A stretch of DNA of 64,000 bases from Thauera terpenica 58Eu (GCF_000443165.1 NZ_ATJV01000048.1:282330-346329), one strand, 5' to 3'. Shown: positions 8,061-19,141, counted from the stretch's first letter. The notes: generated from the letters alone by a model not told the origin. Made by a program: numbers and translations.

Positions 8061-10955
8061 TTACAGGGTCCTCGCCACTTCCTTGATCTCGAACACCTCG
8101 AGCTGGTCACCTTCCTGGATGTCGTTGTAGTTACGCAACTGCAGACCGCACTCGTAACCGAACTTGACTTCCTTGACGTCGTCCTTGAAGCGCTTGAGCG
8201 ATTCGAGCTCTCCCGTCCACACCACGGTGTGGTTGCGCAGCAGGCGCACATGCGAGCCGCGCTTGACCACGCCTTCGAGCACATAGCAACCCGCAATCGA
8301 ACCCACCCTCGAGACCGTGAATACCTGACGAATCTCCACCAGGCCGATGATCTCTTCACGCTTCTCGGGCGCCAGCATGCCGGACAGCGCTGCCCTCACC
8401 TCATCGACTGCGTCGTAGATGATGTTGTAGTAGCGGATATCGACGCCGAAGGTCTCGGCCAACTTGCGCGCACCGGCATCGGCACGCGTGTTGAAGCCAA
8501 TGACCACCGCGCTCGAAGCCTGCGCCAGGTTGATGTCGGATTCGGAAATCGCGCCAACCGCAGAGTGGATGACGTTGACCCTGACCTCGTCGGTGGAGAG
8601 CTTCTGCAGCGACTGCACCAGCGCTTCCTGCGAACCCTGTACGTCCGCCTTGATGATCAGCGCCAGGGTCTTGACCTCGCCCTCGGACATCTGATCCATC
8701 AGGGTCTCGAGCTTGGCGGCCTGCTGCTTGGCAAGCTTGACGTCGCGGTACTTGCCCTGACGGAATTGCGCGATCTCACGTGCCTTCTTCTCGTCGGCGA
8801 GCGCGATGGCTTCGTCTCCGGCAGCCGGAACGTCCGAAAGGCCAAGAATCTCGACCGGAATCGAAGGCCCGGCAACATCGATCTGCTTGCCGTTCTCGTC
8901 GAGCATGGCGCGGATGCGGCCAAAGGTGGCGCCCGCCAGCAGGACATCGCCCTTGCGCAACGTACCCGACAGCACCAGCAAGGAGGCAACCGGACCGCGA
9001 CCCTTGTCGAGACGGGCTTCGATGATCAGGCCTTTGGCTGGGGCTTCGACCGGAGCGGTGAGCTCCAGCACTTCGGCCTGCAGCAGCACTGCCTCGAGCA
9101 GTTCATCGATGCCCGTACCCTTCTTCGCCGATACCGGAACGAACATGACGTCACCGCCATACTCTTCAGGAATGACGCTCTCGGCGATCAACTCCTGCTT
9201 GACGCGATCGGGGTTGGCCTCGGGCTTGTCGATCTTGTTGATCGCCACCACCAGCGGCACGCCGGCGGCCTTGGCGTGGTGAATGGCTTCCCGCGTCTGC
9301 GGCATCACGCCGTCGTCCGCAGCCACCACCAGGATGACGATGTCGGTCGCCCTCGCACCACGCGCACGCATGGCCGTGAAGGCCTCGTGACCCGGGGTGT
9401 CGAGAAAGGTCACCATGCCGCGTGAGGTCTTCACGCTATAGGCGCCGATGTGCTGCGTAATGCCGCCGAACTCACCCGAAGCCACCTTGGCAAGACGGAT
9501 GTAGTCAAGCAGCGAGGTCTTGCCGTGGTCGACGTGGCCCATGACGGTGACCACCGGCGCACGCGGCAGGACTTCCACGTCCTTGTGCTCGTCGTGCTCG
9601 ACGAGGAAGGCATCGGGATCATCCAGCTTCGCCGCAACCGCGACGTGGCCCATTTCCTCGACGATGATCATCGCCGTGTCCTGGTCCAGCACCTGGTTGA
9701 TGGTGACCATCGTGCCCATCTTCATCAGGACCTTGATCACCTCGGCCGCCTTGACCGCCATCTTGTGGGCGAGATCAGCCACGGTGATGGTTTCGGGCAC
9801 GTGCACCTCGCGCACGATCGGCTCACTGGGCGCCTGGAAATTGGTGCGATCGTCCTGCTGGTGGCGGCCATGACGACCGCCGCCCCTGCCCGCACCACGC
9901 CAGTTGCTGCTGGTCGTGGCACCGACCTCGCCGCGGGTCTTCAAGCCGCCCCGGCGCTTGGCGCCATCGGCCTCGCGTGCGGGCGCCGCAGCGCCGCGCT
10001 TGGCCTCTTTCGCCGCCGGCTTGGCATCCTTCGCCGCCGGCTTGTCGGCGGCCTTCGCTGGCCTATGCAGCGTACCGGTGACGGGCTTGGCTGCCGCCGG
10101 CTTCGCCGGCTCTTCCTTCTTCTTCAACTCTGCCGCAACCCGCGCCTCTTCATCGGCGCGGCGATTGTCGGCAGCGGCACGGGCCGCCGCCTCGCGCTCA
10201 TTGCGTGCGCGCAGATCCGCAGCCTGGCGGTCCCTGAGCGCGCGCAGACGCTCTTCGTCACGCTTGCGCGCAGCAATCTCTTCATCGCTCAGAAGTTCGC
10301 TGATCGCCAGCGGCTTGGAGTGCACGAGCGTGGTCGTCGTCTTCGCCGGCGCGGGCCTGGCTGCGGCGGCTGGAGCGGGCTCAGGCTTGGCTGTGGCGGA
10401 CGCGACTGCTTCCACCGCGGCATCAGGCTTTGGCTCGACCGCCTTCACAGGCTCGGGTTCGGGCTCGGACTTGGGCTCGGGCGCAGCAACGGCTGCTGGC
10501 TCGCTCACCACGGGCTCGGCCGCCACAGGCGGCTCGATCACTTCCGGCGCAGAGGGGGTGATGGAGGCAATCGCCTCGGCTGCAACAGGCGCCTCGAGCG
10601 CCACTGCGTCCTCGGCAGGCTCCACCACGTCGGAGCTGGCGGCCTCGGCAAGCACTTCATCACGCTTGACGAAAGTGCGCTTCTTGCGCACTTCGACCTG
10701 CACGGTGCGCGCACGCCCGGTGGAGTCGGTCGCGCGGATCTCGCTCGTCTGCTTGCGCGTCAGGGTGATCTTGCCCTTGGGCTCGGTATCGCCATGGGCA
10801 CGTCGCAAGTAATCGAGCAAACGCGCCTTGTCCTGTTCGGTGAGCAGATCGGCGGCGCCGGATTTTTCCACGCCCGCACGCTTCAACTGCTCGAGCAGCA
10901 ACGCCGCCGGCATTTTCAGTTCGCCGGCAAACTGGGTCACGCTCATGTTTTCCAT
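8061..10955 (-). CDS. infB: Translation initiation factor IF-2
   Basis: A 964-residue GTPase that places initiator fMet-tRNA on the 30S subunit. It has an N-terminal IF2_N domain ([20 protein letters not shown]), a long Ala/Pro/Glu and Lys-rich linker (about residues 100-370), a second IF2_N-like module ([20 protein letters not shown]), then the G domain with [16 protein letters not shown] and NKID, and the C-terminal beta-barrel domains. Start ATG 10955 is 6 bases after GGGAGG; a second ATG three codons later is also possible, and the frame upstream to 10997 overlaps nusA. It follows nusA by 13 bp. Confidence 0.97.
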   Translation of the reverse strand: MENMSVTQFAGELKMPAALLLEQLKRAGVEKSGAADLLTEQDKARLLDYLRRAHGDTEPKGKITLTRKQTSEIRATDSTGRARTVQVEVRKKRTFVKRDEVLAEAASSDVVEPAEDAVALEAPVAAEAIASITPSAPEVIEPPVAAEPVVSEPAAVAAPEPKSEPEPEPVKAVEPKPDAAVEAVASATAKPEPAPAAAARPAPAKTTTTLVHSKPLAISELLSDEEIAARKRDEERLRALRDRQAADLRARNEREAAARAAADNRRADEEARVAAELKKKEEPAKPAAAKPVTGTLHRPAKAADKPAAKDAKPAAKEAKRGAAAPAREADGAKRRGGLKTRGEVGATTSSNWRGAGRGGGRHGRHQQDDRTNFQAPSEPIVREVHVPETITVADLAHKMAVKAAEVIKVLMKMGTMVTINQVLDQDTAMIIVEEMGHVAVAAKLDDPDAFLVEHDEHKDVEVLPRAPVVTVMGHVDHGKTSLLDYIRLAKVASGEFGGITQHIGAYSVKTSRGMVTFLDTPGHEAFTAMRARGARATDIVILVVAADDGVMPQTREAIHHAKAAGVPLVVAINKIDKPEANPDRVKQELIAESVIPEEYGGDVMFVPVSAKKGTGIDELLEAVLLQAEVLELTAPVEAPAKGLIIEARLDKGRGPVASLLVLSGTLRKGDVLLAGATFGRIRAMLDENGKQIDVAGPSIPVEILGLSDVPAAGDEAIALADEKKAREIAQFRQGKYRDVKLAKQQAAKLETLMDQMSEGEVKTLALIIKADVQGSQEALVQSLQKLSTDEVRVNVIHSAVGAISESDINLAQASSAVVIGFNTRADAGARKLAETFGVDIRYYNIIYDAVDEVRAALSGMLAPEKREEIIGLVEIRQVFTVSRVGSIAGCYVLEGVVKRGSHVRLLRNHTVVWTGELESLKRFKDDVKEVKFGYECGLQLRNYNDIQEGDQLEVFEIKEVARTL

Positions 10956-10968
10956 TACTGCCCTCCCA

Positions 10969-12444
10969 TCATTCTTCGAACCAATGGGCGCGCGCAACGG
11001 AAATCAGCGCCTTGGCTCTTTCTTCGTCGATCCCGGCCAGTTCAACCAATTCGTCGACCGCAAGGTCGGCGAGGTCTTCACGGGTGCGCACACCCTGCTG
11101 GGCCAGTTTGGCGGCAAGGGACTTCTCCATGCCGTCGAGATTGAGCAGATCGTCGGAGACATTCTCCAGCTGCTCTTCGGTCACGATCGCCTCGGTCAGC
11201 AACACATTGCGTGCGCGATTGCGCAGCTCGTTGACCGTATCCTCGTCGAATGCCTCGATTTCGAGCATCTCGGTCAAGGGCACATAGGCGACTTCTTCCA
11301 GGGAGGAGAACCCCTCCTCGATCAGGATGTCGGCGATTTCTTCGTCGACATCCAGTTTTTCCATGAACAGCCCACGCAGGCCTTGCTGCTCCTCGGCGTT
11401 CTTCTCGGCCGACTCCTGCTCGCTCATCAGGTTGATCGCCCAGCCCGCCAGCTCTGATGCGAGCTTGACGTTCTGGCCATTGCGACCGATGGCAATGGCG
11501 AGGTTGTTTTCATCAACCACCACTTCCATGGCGTGCGAGTCTTCGTCCACCACGATGGAAACCACTTCGGCGGGCTGCAGCGCCGCGACCACGAACTGCG
11601 CCGGATCGGCCGCCCACACGATGATGTCGATCTGCTCGCCACCGATCTCATTGCGCACGGCAGTGACGCGCGAGCCGCGCAGGCCGACACAGGTGCCGAT
11701 CGGATCGATGCGGGGGTCGTTGGACTTCACCGCGATCTTTGCGCGCAAGCCGGGATCACGGGCGCAAGCCTTGATCTCCAGCAGCCCGTCCTCGATCTCG
11801 GGCACCTCGAGCTCGAACAGCTTCATCAGGAATTCCGGCGCAGTACGCGACAGAATCAGCTGCGGGCCACGCACGCCGCGATCAACCCGCAGCAGGTAGG
11901 CCTTGATGCGATCACCGACGCGCAGGTTCTCGCGCGGGATCTGCTGATCACGCGGCACCACCGCCTCCATGCGCCCCACCTCGATGATCGCGTTGCCGCG
12001 CTCCATACGCTTGATGGCGCCGGAGACGAGGAAGTCCTTGCGCTCGAGAAAGTCGTTGAGCACCTGCTCGCGCTCGGCGTCGCGAATCTTCTGCAGGATG
12101 ACCTGCTTCGCAGCCTGGGCGCCGATGCGACCAAAATCAATCGGCTCCAGCTCCTCGGTGATGTACTCACCAAGCTGAATGCCGGCCTCGAGCTCACGCG
12201 CGTCGATGATGCCCATCTCCGCTTCGTCGTTCGTCACCTCCTCATCGAGCATGACGATCCAGCGCCGGCACGAAGTGTAGTCGCCGGTCTCACGATCGAT
12301 CACAACCGACACGTCGGCATCATCATGGATACGCTTTTTGGTTGCGGAGGCCAGCGCGGACTCCAGCGCGGCAAAAACGATGTCCTTGGCGACGTTTTTT
12401 TCACGCGCCAATGCATCAACAAGCAGCAGAATCTCGCGGCTCAT
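10969..12444 (-). CDS. nusA: Transcription termination/antitermination protein NusA
   Basis: 491 residues, full length for the proteobacterial form: N-terminal RNAP-binding domain ([18 protein letters not shown]), S1 domain ([24 protein letters not shown]), two KH domains ([20 protein letters not shown] and [21 protein letters not shown]), and two C-terminal acidic repeats (EDVDEEIA-like helix-hairpin-helix units). It modulates pausing, Rho-independent termination and rRNA antitermination. Start ATG 12444 lies 27 bp after rimP. Confidence 0.97.
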   Translation of the reverse strand: MSREILLLVDALAREKNVAKDIVFAALESALASATKKRIHDDADVSVVIDRETGDYTSCRRWIVMLDEEVTNDEAEMGIIDARELEAGIQLGEYITEELEPIDFGRIGAQAAKQVILQKIRDAEREQVLNDFLERKDFLVSGAIKRMERGNAIIEVGRMEAVVPRDQQIPRENLRVGDRIKAYLLRVDRGVRGPQLILSRTAPEFLMKLFELEVPEIEDGLLEIKACARDPGLRAKIAVKSNDPRIDPIGTCVGLRGSRVTAVRNEIGGEQIDIIVWAADPAQFVVAALQPAEVVSIVVDEDSHAMEVVVDENNLAIAIGRNGQNVKLASELAGWAINLMSEQESAEKNAEEQQGLRGLFMEKLDVDEEIADILIEEGFSSLEEVAYVPLTEMLEIEAFDEDTVNELRNRARNVLLTEAIVTEEQLENVSDDLLNLDGMEKSLAAKLAQQGVRTREDLADLAVDELVELAGIDEERAKALISVARAHWFEE

Positions 12445-12471
12445 TTCAGGAAAACCTCCACATCCAAAGTC

Positions 12472-12906
12472 TTAGAATTTAGGTACAAGGCGCGCCTTTT
12501 CAATGTCCTGGAAAGGCAGCAAGTGCTCGCCCTTCTCGGTTTCGAGCACCACGGCGCCATCGCGCACACCGCCCAGCACCCCGACAAAATTTCGTTGATT
12601 ACCGATCGGCAATGACAGCCGAAGCTGGGCATTTTCGCCCACGAAGCGCTCGAAATCGGCCAATTTCTTGAGCGGCCTGTCGAGGCCCGGAGAAGAAATC
12701 TCGAGGCGATCGTAGTCGACGTTCTCGACCTCGAACACACGCTGCAGCTGGTTGCTCACCGTGGCGCAGTCATCAACGGTGATGCCGCGCTCGATGTCGA
12801 GAAACACGCGCAGCAAGCGCCCACGCGGCGAAAACTCGATATCCACGAGTTCATAGCCGAGGCCGCTCACCACCTGTTCAATCAGATTCTCGATGCCTGC
12901 TCGCAT
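12472..12906 (-). CDS. rimP: Ribosome maturation factor RimP
   Basis: 144 residues. N-terminal RimP domain has LGYELVDIEFSPRGRLLRVF and DYDRLEISSPGLDRPL; the C-terminal SH3-like domain is short. It is needed for 30S maturation. Start ATG 12906 has GGAAGAGA upstream; an alternative in-frame ATG at 12924 adds six residues. It heads the rimP-nusA-infB-rbfA-truB-rpsO-pnp series, behind a leader with tandem hairpins. Confidence 0.95.
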   Translation of the reverse strand: MRAGIENLIEQVVSGLGYELVDIEFSPRGRLLRVFLDIERGITVDDCATVSNQLQRVFEVENVDYDRLEISSPGLDRPLKKLADFERFVGENAQLRLSLPIGNQRNFVGVLGGVRDGAVVLETEKGEHLLPFQDIEKARLVPKF

Positions 12907-12943
12907 GCTTCTCTTCCACCACACGCAAAATCGTCGCGCACAA

Positions 12944-12990
12944 ATAAAAAATGGGCCTAATGCCCATCATCCATGGGCCTGATGCCCACC
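12944..12990 (-). terminator. Tandem hairpins with T-run upstream of rimP (terminator or attenuator)
   Basis: Read on the minus strand, TGGGC-ATCAG-GCCCA (12974-12988) is followed by ATGGGC-ATTAG-GCCCAT (12951-12967) and then TTTTTTAT. The two hairpins are near copies. They lie about 200 bp beyond rluB and 45 bp before rimP, so they may end the rluB transcript or act as an attenuator in a rimP-nusA leader. A third hairpin (GCCCGGC ... GCCGGGC, 13045-13076) lies just upstream. Confidence 0.65.
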
Positions 12991-13190
12991 ATTCACTCGC
13001 CCTCTCAGAAGCACGCTGCGGGCCACAACCGAAGGACGGAAAAGCCCGGCGCATGCACTGAAGCTGCCGCCGGGCAGAAGCCATCTACCAAAGCCTTGAG
13101 ATTATAGCGTCAAAAACAACGGCGGGGCAAACTGCTGCCATTGAGCAATTGCCCCCCGTGGCTCGCCAAAGGGGGCGACCGAGAGTGCAC

Positions 13191-14333
13191 TCAGCGCGTT
13201 GTCGGCGTCGTCCGATGCATCTTTGGCGGACGCTTGGCGCGCTCGTCCTTGGGCACCTCGCGCACGGGCGCGGGCAGGCCGGCGAGCTGGCAGGCCTCGG
13301 CCTCGGGCATCTCCATCCACATGCCGCGCTTCAGGCGTGCCGGCAACTCGACCGTACCGTAGCGCACGCGCATCAGCCGACTGACGGTCAGACCGATGGC
13401 CTCGAACATGCGCCGCACCTCGCGGTTGCGGCCTTCGGAGATCGTCACCCGATACCAATGATTGACGCCCTCTCCACCCTCGTTACGCAAGCTGTTGAAG
13501 CGGGCCGGGCCGTCAGCGAGCTGCAAGCCCTCGACCAGCGACTTCGCCTGCTCCTCGTTGAGCTCACCGAGCACGCGCACCGCGTACTCACGCTCCATTT
13601 CATAGCGTGGGTGCATGAGGCGATTGGCAAGATCACCATCGTTGGTAAACAAGAGCAGGCCTGAAGTGTTGAAGTCCAGACGCCCCACCGCAAGCCAGCG
13701 CCCCTTGCGCAAGATGGGCAAGCGTTCGAAGACCGTGGGGCGGCCGTCCGGATCGTCCCGTGACACGATCTCGCCTTCAGGCTTGTGATAGATCAGCACG
13801 CGCGGCGAACGCTGAGAGAACCTGAGCGGCACGAGCTTACCGTTGACCTTGACCCGGTCTCCCGGACCGATCTTCTGACCGAGCGCGGCCGGCAAGCCGT
13901 TGACCGAGATGCGGCCTGCAAGCACCCACTCCTCGATTTCACGGCGCGAACCCACGCCGGCCTGTGCCAGCACCTTCTGCAGGCGCTCGGGCTCGGAGAG
14001 CGCGCCCGCGGCATTGCGTCTGCCACCCTGGCCCTGTGCAGTGCGCGCACGCGCGCCGCGCTCACTGCCGTCGGGCTGACCCAGCGCCGATTTGTGGGCG
14101 TCGGGCCGACGCGCGGGATCACCACCTTGACGCACACCCGCTTGCCCACCCCGTGGCGAGCGCACCCCGCGCGGGTCGGCATTGAGATGGGCGTTCGGAT
14201 CCTTGGGCTGCGCATCATCAGCGTGCACATCCTCGCGCCGGGCGCGCGGCGCGCGGCCGAATCGATCGGAATTGTCGACCGGATCAGACTTCTTCTGGGG
14301 GGGCCGCAGCGGGCTGTTCGGTTTGCGAGACAT
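13191..14333 (-). CDS. rluB: 23S rRNA pseudouridine synthase RluB/RsuA family
   Basis: 380 residues. After a basic, low-complexity N-terminal extension of about 110 residues there is an S4 RNA-binding domain ([20 protein letters not shown]) and the pseudouridine synthase domain with the catalytic aspartate in [20 protein letters not shown] and the late block [15 protein letters not shown]. RluB makes pseudouridine 2605 in 23S rRNA. Start ATG 14333 overlaps the end of scpB by 50 bases; the scpB-rluB order is conserved in betaproteobacteria. The exact start within the low-complexity region is uncertain. Confidence 0.9.
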   Translation of the reverse strand: MSRKPNSPLRPPQKKSDPVDNSDRFGRAPRARREDVHADDAQPKDPNAHLNADPRGVRSPRGGQAGVRQGGDPARRPDAHKSALGQPDGSERGARARTAQGQGGRRNAAGALSEPERLQKVLAQAGVGSRREIEEWVLAGRISVNGLPAALGQKIGPGDRVKVNGKLVPLRFSQRSPRVLIYHKPEGEIVSRDDPDGRPTVFERLPILRKGRWLAVGRLDFNTSGLLLFTNDGDLANRLMHPRYEMEREYAVRVLGELNEEQAKSLVEGLQLADGPARFNSLRNEGGEGVNHWYRVTISEGRNREVRRMFEAIGLTVSRLMRVRYGTVELPARLKRGMWMEMPEAEACQLAGLPAPVREVPKDERAKRPPKMHRTTPTTR

Positions 14334-14883
14334 CAACGAGGTCCATGATTTTTTCGATTTCAATGAGCGCCGGCAGTTCACTCAGACTGCGCAGGCTCAT
14401 GTCATCGAGAAAGCGCCGGGTAGTGGCGAAAAGTTCCGGGCGGCCTGGAGTATCGCGGTGACCGACAACATCAATCCAGCCGCGCGACTCCAGCGTTTTC
14501 AATATATTGGGTGACACCGTGACGCCGCGCACATCCTCGATGTCACCACGCGTCACCGGCTGCCGGTAGGCGATGATTGCCAGTGTCTCCATCACCGCCC
14601 GCGAATAGCGCGGCGGCTTCTCCTCCTTGAGCCGGTCCAGATAACACTGGTACTCGGCGCGGGTCTGAAAGCGCCAGCCGCTGGCGAGTTGCACGAGTTC
14701 GACGCCACGCTCAGCTGCAGACCATTGCGCGCGCAACTCTTCGAGCAGCTTGCGAACCAGATCGTTTCCGGGGTCCTCGTCGAACAGGCGACGCAGCTCC
14801 ATCACCGTCAAGGGCGCCTGGGTGGCCAGCAAGGCCGCCTCGATGACACGCAACCAGGCTTCAGGTGTGGTCGCGGGATGCAT
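14284..14883 (-). CDS. scpB: Segregation and condensation protein B
   Basis: 199 residues. The winged-helix protein has the family core [29 protein letters not shown] and [23 protein letters not shown] (each shown in part elsewhere as conserved ScpB text). With ScpA and SMC it forms the condensin that organises the chromosome. ATG 14883 overlaps the end of scpA by 23 bases, implying coupling. Confidence 0.94.
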   Translation of the reverse strand: MHPATTPEAWLRVIEAALLATQAPLTVMELRRLFDEDPGNDLVRKLLEELRAQWSAAERGVELVQLASGWRFQTRAEYQCYLDRLKEEKPPRYSRAVMETLAIIAYRQPVTRGDIEDVRGVTVSPNILKTLESRGWIDVVGHRDTPGRPELFATTRRFLDDMSLRSLSELPALIEIEKIMDLVDVSQTEQPAAAPPEEV

Positions 14884-15691
14884 CGGCCAGCCTGACGTAG
14901 ATCGGCGCAAAGGCCTCGTTCTGGCTCACTTCCACCAATCTTTCCTTCACCAGTTCCAGCACGGCGAGAAAACTCACCACCAGTCCCGCCGCCCCGAGCT
15001 TCACATCGAACAGCGCGTCGAACACCACGAAATCACCGTCTCCGAGCTTGCGCAGGATGGCGGTCATGTGCTCACGCACCGAGAGCTGCTCACGCCCGAC
15101 CCGGTGGCTCTGCGTCAGACGGGCATGTTTCATGATGCGCAGCCAGGCGAGCTGGAGGTCGTGCAGGCTGAGCTCAGGCAGGCGCGCGCTCACTTTCTCG
15201 GCGACAAACACGCCCGCCCACTCAAAATCACGTTCGACACGCGGCAGCATGTCCAGCCTCGCGGCGGCCAGCTTCATGCGCTCATATTCAAGCAAACGCC
15301 GCACCAACTCTGCGCGCGGGTCGTCTTCGATCACACTCTCGCGCGCCGGCCGTGGCAGCAGCATGCGTGACTTGATCTCGAGCAACATCGCCGCCATCAA
15401 CAGATACTCGGCCGCGAGCTCGAGGTTCGTCTCCCGCATCGCTTCGACGTAAGCCAGATACTGCGCCGTGAGCGGCGCCATCGGCACGTCCAGCACGTCA
15501 AGATTGGCCTTGCGGATCAGGTACAACAGCAGATCGAGCGGCCCTTCGAAGGCGTCGAGGAACACTTCCAGCGCGTCGGGCGGAATATACAGGTCTTTCG
15601 GCAGTTCGAGCAGCGGTTCGCCATAGATACGCGCCACATGCTCAAGCACCATGGGCGCATCCATCGGCGCCAGGTCAAGCGGCAGACTCAT
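14861..15691 (-). CDS. scpA: Segregation and condensation protein A
   Basis: 276 residues, kleisin subunit of the SMC condensin. The N-terminal signature [20 protein letters not shown] and the block [20 protein letters not shown] are diagnostic; the C-terminal winged helix that binds the SMC head follows. It starts 12 bp after the M50 peptidase gene and overlaps scpB. Confidence 0.95.
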   Translation of the reverse strand: MSLPLDLAPMDAPMVLEHVARIYGEPLLELPKDLYIPPDALEVFLDAFEGPLDLLLYLIRKANLDVLDVPMAPLTAQYLAYVEAMRETNLELAAEYLLMAAMLLEIKSRMLLPRPARESVIEDDPRAELVRRLLEYERMKLAAARLDMLPRVERDFEWAGVFVAEKVSARLPELSLHDLQLAWLRIMKHARLTQSHRVGREQLSVREHMTAILRKLGDGDFVVFDALFDVKLGAAGLVVSFLAVLELVKERLVEVSQNEAFAPIYVRLADASRDHT

Positions 15692-15703
15692 GTGCGCATC
15701 GCC

Positions 15704-16363
15704 TCAGATGCCGATCAGGGCACCGAGCACAAAGCGGAAGCCGGCAATCAGCGGCCACAGGATGGCGCCAAGCACGCCGGTAAACAAGAGCACGAGCAGA
15801 ATCGGAAAACCATAGGGTTCGAGGCGGGCGAATCTCCACGCCAGATGGTGTGGCAGCAAGCTGACGGCAATGCGCCCACCATCCAGCGGCGGCAGGGGCA
15901 GCAGGTTGAGCACCATCAGCACGGCATTGATCTGCATGCCGGCATCGGCCATCTTCAGCAGCGGCAGGGTATAGGCGCCGGGCTCACCGACCAGCGCGAT
16001 GCGGAACAGGATCGCCCAGCCCAGCGCCATGATCAGGTTTGTGAACGGTCCCGCTGCGGCGACCCACAACATGTCGGCCTTGGGGTTGCGCAGACGACTG
16101 AAATTGACCGGCACCGGCTTCGCCCAGCCAAACAAGATGCCGCCCGCCCCGAACAGCGAGCTCAAAGCGAGGATGCTCGCCGGCACCAGCAAGGTACCCA
16201 CCGGATCGATGTGGCGCAGCGGGTTGAGCGTTATGCGCCCGGCCAGGTCGGCGGTGGGGTCGCCAAAGTGCCTTGCCACATAGCCGTGCGCGGCCTCGTG
16301 CAGGGTGATGGCGAGCAACACAGGCAAAGCCCAGATTGCCAGCGCCGAGATCAATGAGTCCAT
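15704..16363 (-). CDS. Site-2 protease family protein (M50 metallopeptidase)
   Basis: 219 residues, strongly hydrophobic with five or six membrane segments. The zinc motif HEAAH lies in the first third (ITLHEAAHGYVARHFGDPTA), and the second metal-binding block NLLPLPPLDGGRI lies near residue 150. This is the short M50B (YwhC/rseP-like without PDZ) group found beside scpA in many bacteria. The substrate is unknown. Confidence 0.9.
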   Translation of the reverse strand: MDSLISALAIWALPVLLAITLHEAAHGYVARHFGDPTADLAGRITLNPLRHIDPVGTLLVPASILALSSLFGAGGILFGWAKPVPVNFSRLRNPKADMLWVAAAGPFTNLIMALGWAILFRIALVGEPGAYTLPLLKMADAGMQINAVLMVLNLLPLPPLDGGRIAVSLLPHHLAWRFARLEPYGFPILLVLLFTGVLGAILWPLIAGFRFVLGALIGI

Positions 16364-16411
16364 GGACGCGTCAACGATAAAGGCTGCATTCTAACAGAGC
16401 GCCAATGGGCC

Positions 16412-17038
16412 TCAGCCGAGGCCGAAGGGCGCGAGTGCGCCGCGCCCTTCGCGCACGAGCTGTGGCGTGCCCGAGCTCAGATCGATCACCGTGGTCGCCT
16501 GCGCACCGCAGGGGCCGGCCTCGATCACGAGATCCACCAACTTCTCCATGCGTTCGCGGATCTCCTCGGGGTCGGTCAACGGCAGCTCTTCTCCGGGCAA
16601 GAGCAGCGTCGAGGTCAGCAAGGGTCCTTCCAGCTCGGCGAGCAACGCCAGGACGACCGCATGCTCAGGCACGCGCAGGCCAATGGTCTTGCGCTTGGGG
16701 TGGAGCAGACGTCGCGGCAACTCCTTCGTGCCCTCAAGGATGAAGGTGTAAGGACCCGGCGTGGTGGCCTTGAGCAGACGGTACTGGCTGTTGTCCACCC
16801 GCGCGTAGGTGCCGATTTCGGACAGATCGCGACACATCAGGGTGAAATGATGACGATCATCGACGCCACGAATCTTGCGGATGCGATCAAGCAGACTGGC
16901 GTCGCCGGTGGAGCACACCAGGGCGTAAGCCGAATCGGTGGGCAGCACCACCAACCCGCCAGTACGGATGATCTCGGCAGCCTGGCGAACGAGCCGCGGC
17001 TGGGGCTGCTCAGGGTGTAGGGAAAAGAATTGGGCCAT
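16412..17038 (-). CDS. YciO/Sua5/YrdC family protein (threonylcarbamoyl-AMP synthase-like)
   Basis: 208 residues with the YrdC fold: GLVVLPTDSAYALVCSTGD, KIRGVDDRHHFTLMCRDLSE, TPGPYTFILEGTKELP and TIGLRVPEH. These blocks match the YciO branch, related to the Sua5/TsaC enzymes that make threonylcarbamoyl-AMP for tRNA t6A37. YciO itself may not be the main t6A enzyme, so the label is by family. Start ATG 17038 is the family start; the frame upstream is occupied by the PHP gene, which ends at 17052. Confidence 0.85.
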   Translation of the reverse strand: MAQFFSLHPEQPQPRLVRQAAEIIRTGGLVVLPTDSAYALVCSTGDASLLDRIRKIRGVDDRHHFTLMCRDLSEIGTYARVDNSQYRLLKATTPGPYTFILEGTKELPRRLLHPKRKTIGLRVPEHAVVLALLAELEGPLLTSTLLLPGEELPLTDPEEIRERMEKLVDLVIEAGPCGAQATTVIDLSSGTPQLVREGRGALAPFGLG

Positions 17039-17051
17039 GATCGGTTTGTTC

Positions 17052-17945
17052 TCAAATGAAGCGTGACCACACTGGCATGAGGTCAGGCGGAAGGGGTTTG
17101 CAACGTCCGAGGTCGGTCGGACTCTCTTGTTCGCCGTGAAAGTCGGAGGCGCGCGAGGCGAGCAGGCCGCGCTGACGGGCAACCGTGGCGAAGCGGCGCA
17201 TCTCGTCCTCACTGTGCGCACCTGAAACCACCTCGATGGCATCGCCACCTGCAGCGACGAAACGGTCAAGCAGTTGGGTCATGCCGGCCGCCGACAGGCG
17301 GTAACGCGCTGGATGCGCAAGCACCGCAACACCGCCCGCGGCCACGATCCAGCCCACGGCGTCCTCCAGCGATGCCCAGGTATGCTCGACGAAACCGGGC
17401 TTGCCGCGTACCAGGTAATGATCGAACACCGTTTTCACGTCCGGCATGATGCCACTGGCAACGAGATGGCGGGCAAAGTGGGCGCGGCTGACGAGTGCAG
17501 GATTGCGCGCAAATTGATGGGCGCCTTCGAGTGCACCCTGGATGCCGACCTCGGCCAGCGCCGCTGCGATGCGCTGCGCGCGGGCCTCACGCCCGGCCCT
17601 GAGCTGTTGCAGGCCGGTGACGATCGCGGGCGCGCAGGGGTCGATGGCCAAGCCCACGATATGCACGCTGTCATTGGCGAAGGACACCGAAATCTCCACC
17701 CCGGGCACGAACCCGACCCCCAACTCGGCCGCCGTCCGCGCGGCGACGTCGAGCCCACTCAACTCATCGTGATCGGTGAGCGCAAGCAGTTCCACGCCGT
17801 TCGCCTGCGCACGCCGCACCACGTCGGCTGGATCGAGCCAGCCGTCGGACACGGTGGAGTGGCAGTGAAGGTCGGCGTTGAGCAAGTGCATGCGGGCAAG
17901 TTCCTGCAAAGAAGTGGTAAAACGAGCAGTCATACGAGTTGTCAT
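17052..17945 (-). CDS. PHP-domain phosphatase (RNase AM/3',5'-nucleoside bisphosphate phosphatase type)
   Basis: 297 residues. PHP metal-binding motifs: NADLHCHSTVSDG near the N-terminus, ALTDHDELSGL, PGVEISV, VLAHPARY and a C-terminal ASDFHGE. Homologues (YciV/TrpH) act on 3',5'-bisphosphate nucleotides and trim rRNA 5' ends. The annotated ATG overlaps the hydrolase stop as ATGA (17942-17945); a second start, MHLLNADLHCHS, 18 codons in, is also plausible. It is conserved next to the YciO gene in betaproteobacteria. Confidence 0.88.
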   Translation of the reverse strand: MTTRMTARFTTSLQELARMHLLNADLHCHSTVSDGWLDPADVVRRAQANGVELLALTDHDELSGLDVAARTAAELGVGFVPGVEISVSFANDSVHIVGLAIDPCAPAIVTGLQQLRAGREARAQRIAAALAEVGIQGALEGAHQFARNPALVSRAHFARHLVASGIMPDVKTVFDHYLVRGKPGFVEHTWASLEDAVGWIVAAGGVAVLAHPARYRLSAAGMTQLLDRFVAAGGDAIEVVSGAHSEDEMRRFATVARQRGLLASRASDFHGEQESPTDLGRCKPLPPDLMPVWSRFI

Positions 17946-18835
17946 GGACCGTCTGACAAGAAGAACGCTTCAATGATCCCGGCAATCTGCTCGGGCTGAT
18001 CGTGATGCAGGTTGTGTCCGGCATCGGCGAGCGTGAGCAAGCGCAGCGCGCCAAAGCAGGCCAGAGCCGCAGCGTGATCGGCGTCGCTGATACCGATCCG
18101 CGCACGCAAATGATCTGTCCCGGGCTCCGCGCCGGGCTCGACCACCAGCACCGGAGCGGTGATTCGCTGCCAGCAGGCTTGCGCCTCGGCGCGTCGGTAA
18201 AGCACCGGATTGACGCGACGGTGCGCGGGATCGCCCGCGATGCGCCAGCCTTCGCCTTCAGCCTCGGCCAGGGCGTGCGCCAGCCAGGTCGCACGCGCCG
18301 AACTCAGGCGCGGATTGTCCTGCCGCAGACGTGCGGCGATCGCATCGTGGCTGGGGTAGGCACGCGGTCGCGGCCTTACGGTCAAGCTCGCCAACCATTT
18401 CTGGTAACGCCCGGGCGCCTCGGCTGCAGGCCGATCCGGCAAACCAAAGGCGTCGAGCGCAAGCACACCCGCCACACGCGCAGGACGAATGCCGGCATAC
18501 ATGAGCGCGACATTGCCGCCCATGCTGTGGCCGACGAGACGCACAGGGGCATCGTCATTGCCCTCGCAAAGTCGCAGGATCGCATCGAGGTCGGCAAAAT
18601 AGTCCGGAAACCAGTACCCATCCCCGCCGCACCATGCGCTGCGACCAAAGCCACGCCAGTCCGGGGCGATCACATGCCAGTCGTGGGCAAGCGCATCGAC
18701 GACGAACTGGAAGGACGGCGACGCGTCCATCCAGCCATGCAGCAGGTAGAGCCGTGGCAAGCCTTCCTCGCCCCATTCGCGCAGATGGAGGCGCAAACCG
18801 CGGACGTCAGCAAAGCGGGAACGGGAAATTTCCAT
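17942..18835 (-). CDS. Alpha/beta-fold hydrolase
   Basis: 297 residues. Oxyanion/HG motif LYLLHGWMDASPSF, nucleophile elbow VRLVGHSMGGNVAL (Ser), acidic residue near VVEPGAEPG, and the catalytic His in LADAGHNLHHDQPEQ. Typical of soluble serine hydrolases (esterase or C-C hydrolase type); the substrate is unknown. ATG 18835 is chosen because the conserved region begins directly after it; two earlier ATGs (18868, 18928) only add a low-complexity lead. First gene of the minus-strand series, with ATGA coupling to the PHP gene. Confidence 0.87.
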   Translation of the reverse strand: MEISRSRFADVRGLRLHLREWGEEGLPRLYLLHGWMDASPSFQFVVDALAHDWHVIAPDWRGFGRSAWCGGDGYWFPDYFADLDAILRLCEGNDDAPVRLVGHSMGGNVALMYAGIRPARVAGVLALDAFGLPDRPAAEAPGRYQKWLASLTVRPRPRAYPSHDAIAARLRQDNPRLSSARATWLAHALAEAEGEGWRIAGDPAHRRVNPVLYRRAEAQACWQRITAPVLVVEPGAEPGTDHLRARIGISDADHAAALACFGALRLLTLADAGHNLHHDQPEQIAGIIEAFFLSDGP

Positions 18836-19057
18836 CGCCGCATCATAACAAAGCACCCGCGCCGCCATGCCGCCGCCTGAGCGCTCGAAGACCTCGCCTA
18901 CGCCGCCCGCAAAAGCTCGACATGACACACGGAGCGTCCCGCCCGACCGACCATGAAGCGGCTTCGATCAGCGTTTGAAAGCGCTCGAACCCTCTCGAAC
19001 CCCATGCGCGGCCCTACGGACACCACACCACGCATGCACAAGTCCGCAAAAGCAAAA

Positions 19058-19079
19058 CGCCAACCCCGAAGGATTGGCG
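19058..19079 (-). terminator. Original terminator of the tRNA-Thr gene, separated from it by the island
   Basis: Minus-strand hairpin CGCCAA/TTGGCG followed by GTTTTGCTTTT. A diverged copy sits at 31382-31402, just 3' of the intact tRNA, so the island brought its own version. Confidence 0.6.
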
Positions 19080-19095
19080 TAAGTGCTTGATTCTA

Positions 19096-19141
19096 TGGTG
19101 CCGGCAATAGGAATCGAACCCACGACCTTCTGATTACAAAT
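19096..19141 (-). repeat. attL: 3' fragment of tRNA-Thr
   Basis: 46 bp identical to the 3' part of the intact tRNA-Thr gene at 31420-31465. It stops in the anticodon loop and lacks the 5' half, so it is not a functional tRNA. Confidence 0.9.

Noticed and set aside
7362..11144. Very long open frames opposite infB, rbfA and nusA
   Set aside because: Histidine- and arginine-rich nonsense translations; no family similarity, no SD, and the minus strand has clear orthologues.
19049..19141. Functional tRNA at the left boundary
   Set aside because: Only the 3' half of tRNA-Thr is present; the sequence diverges in the anticodon loop.
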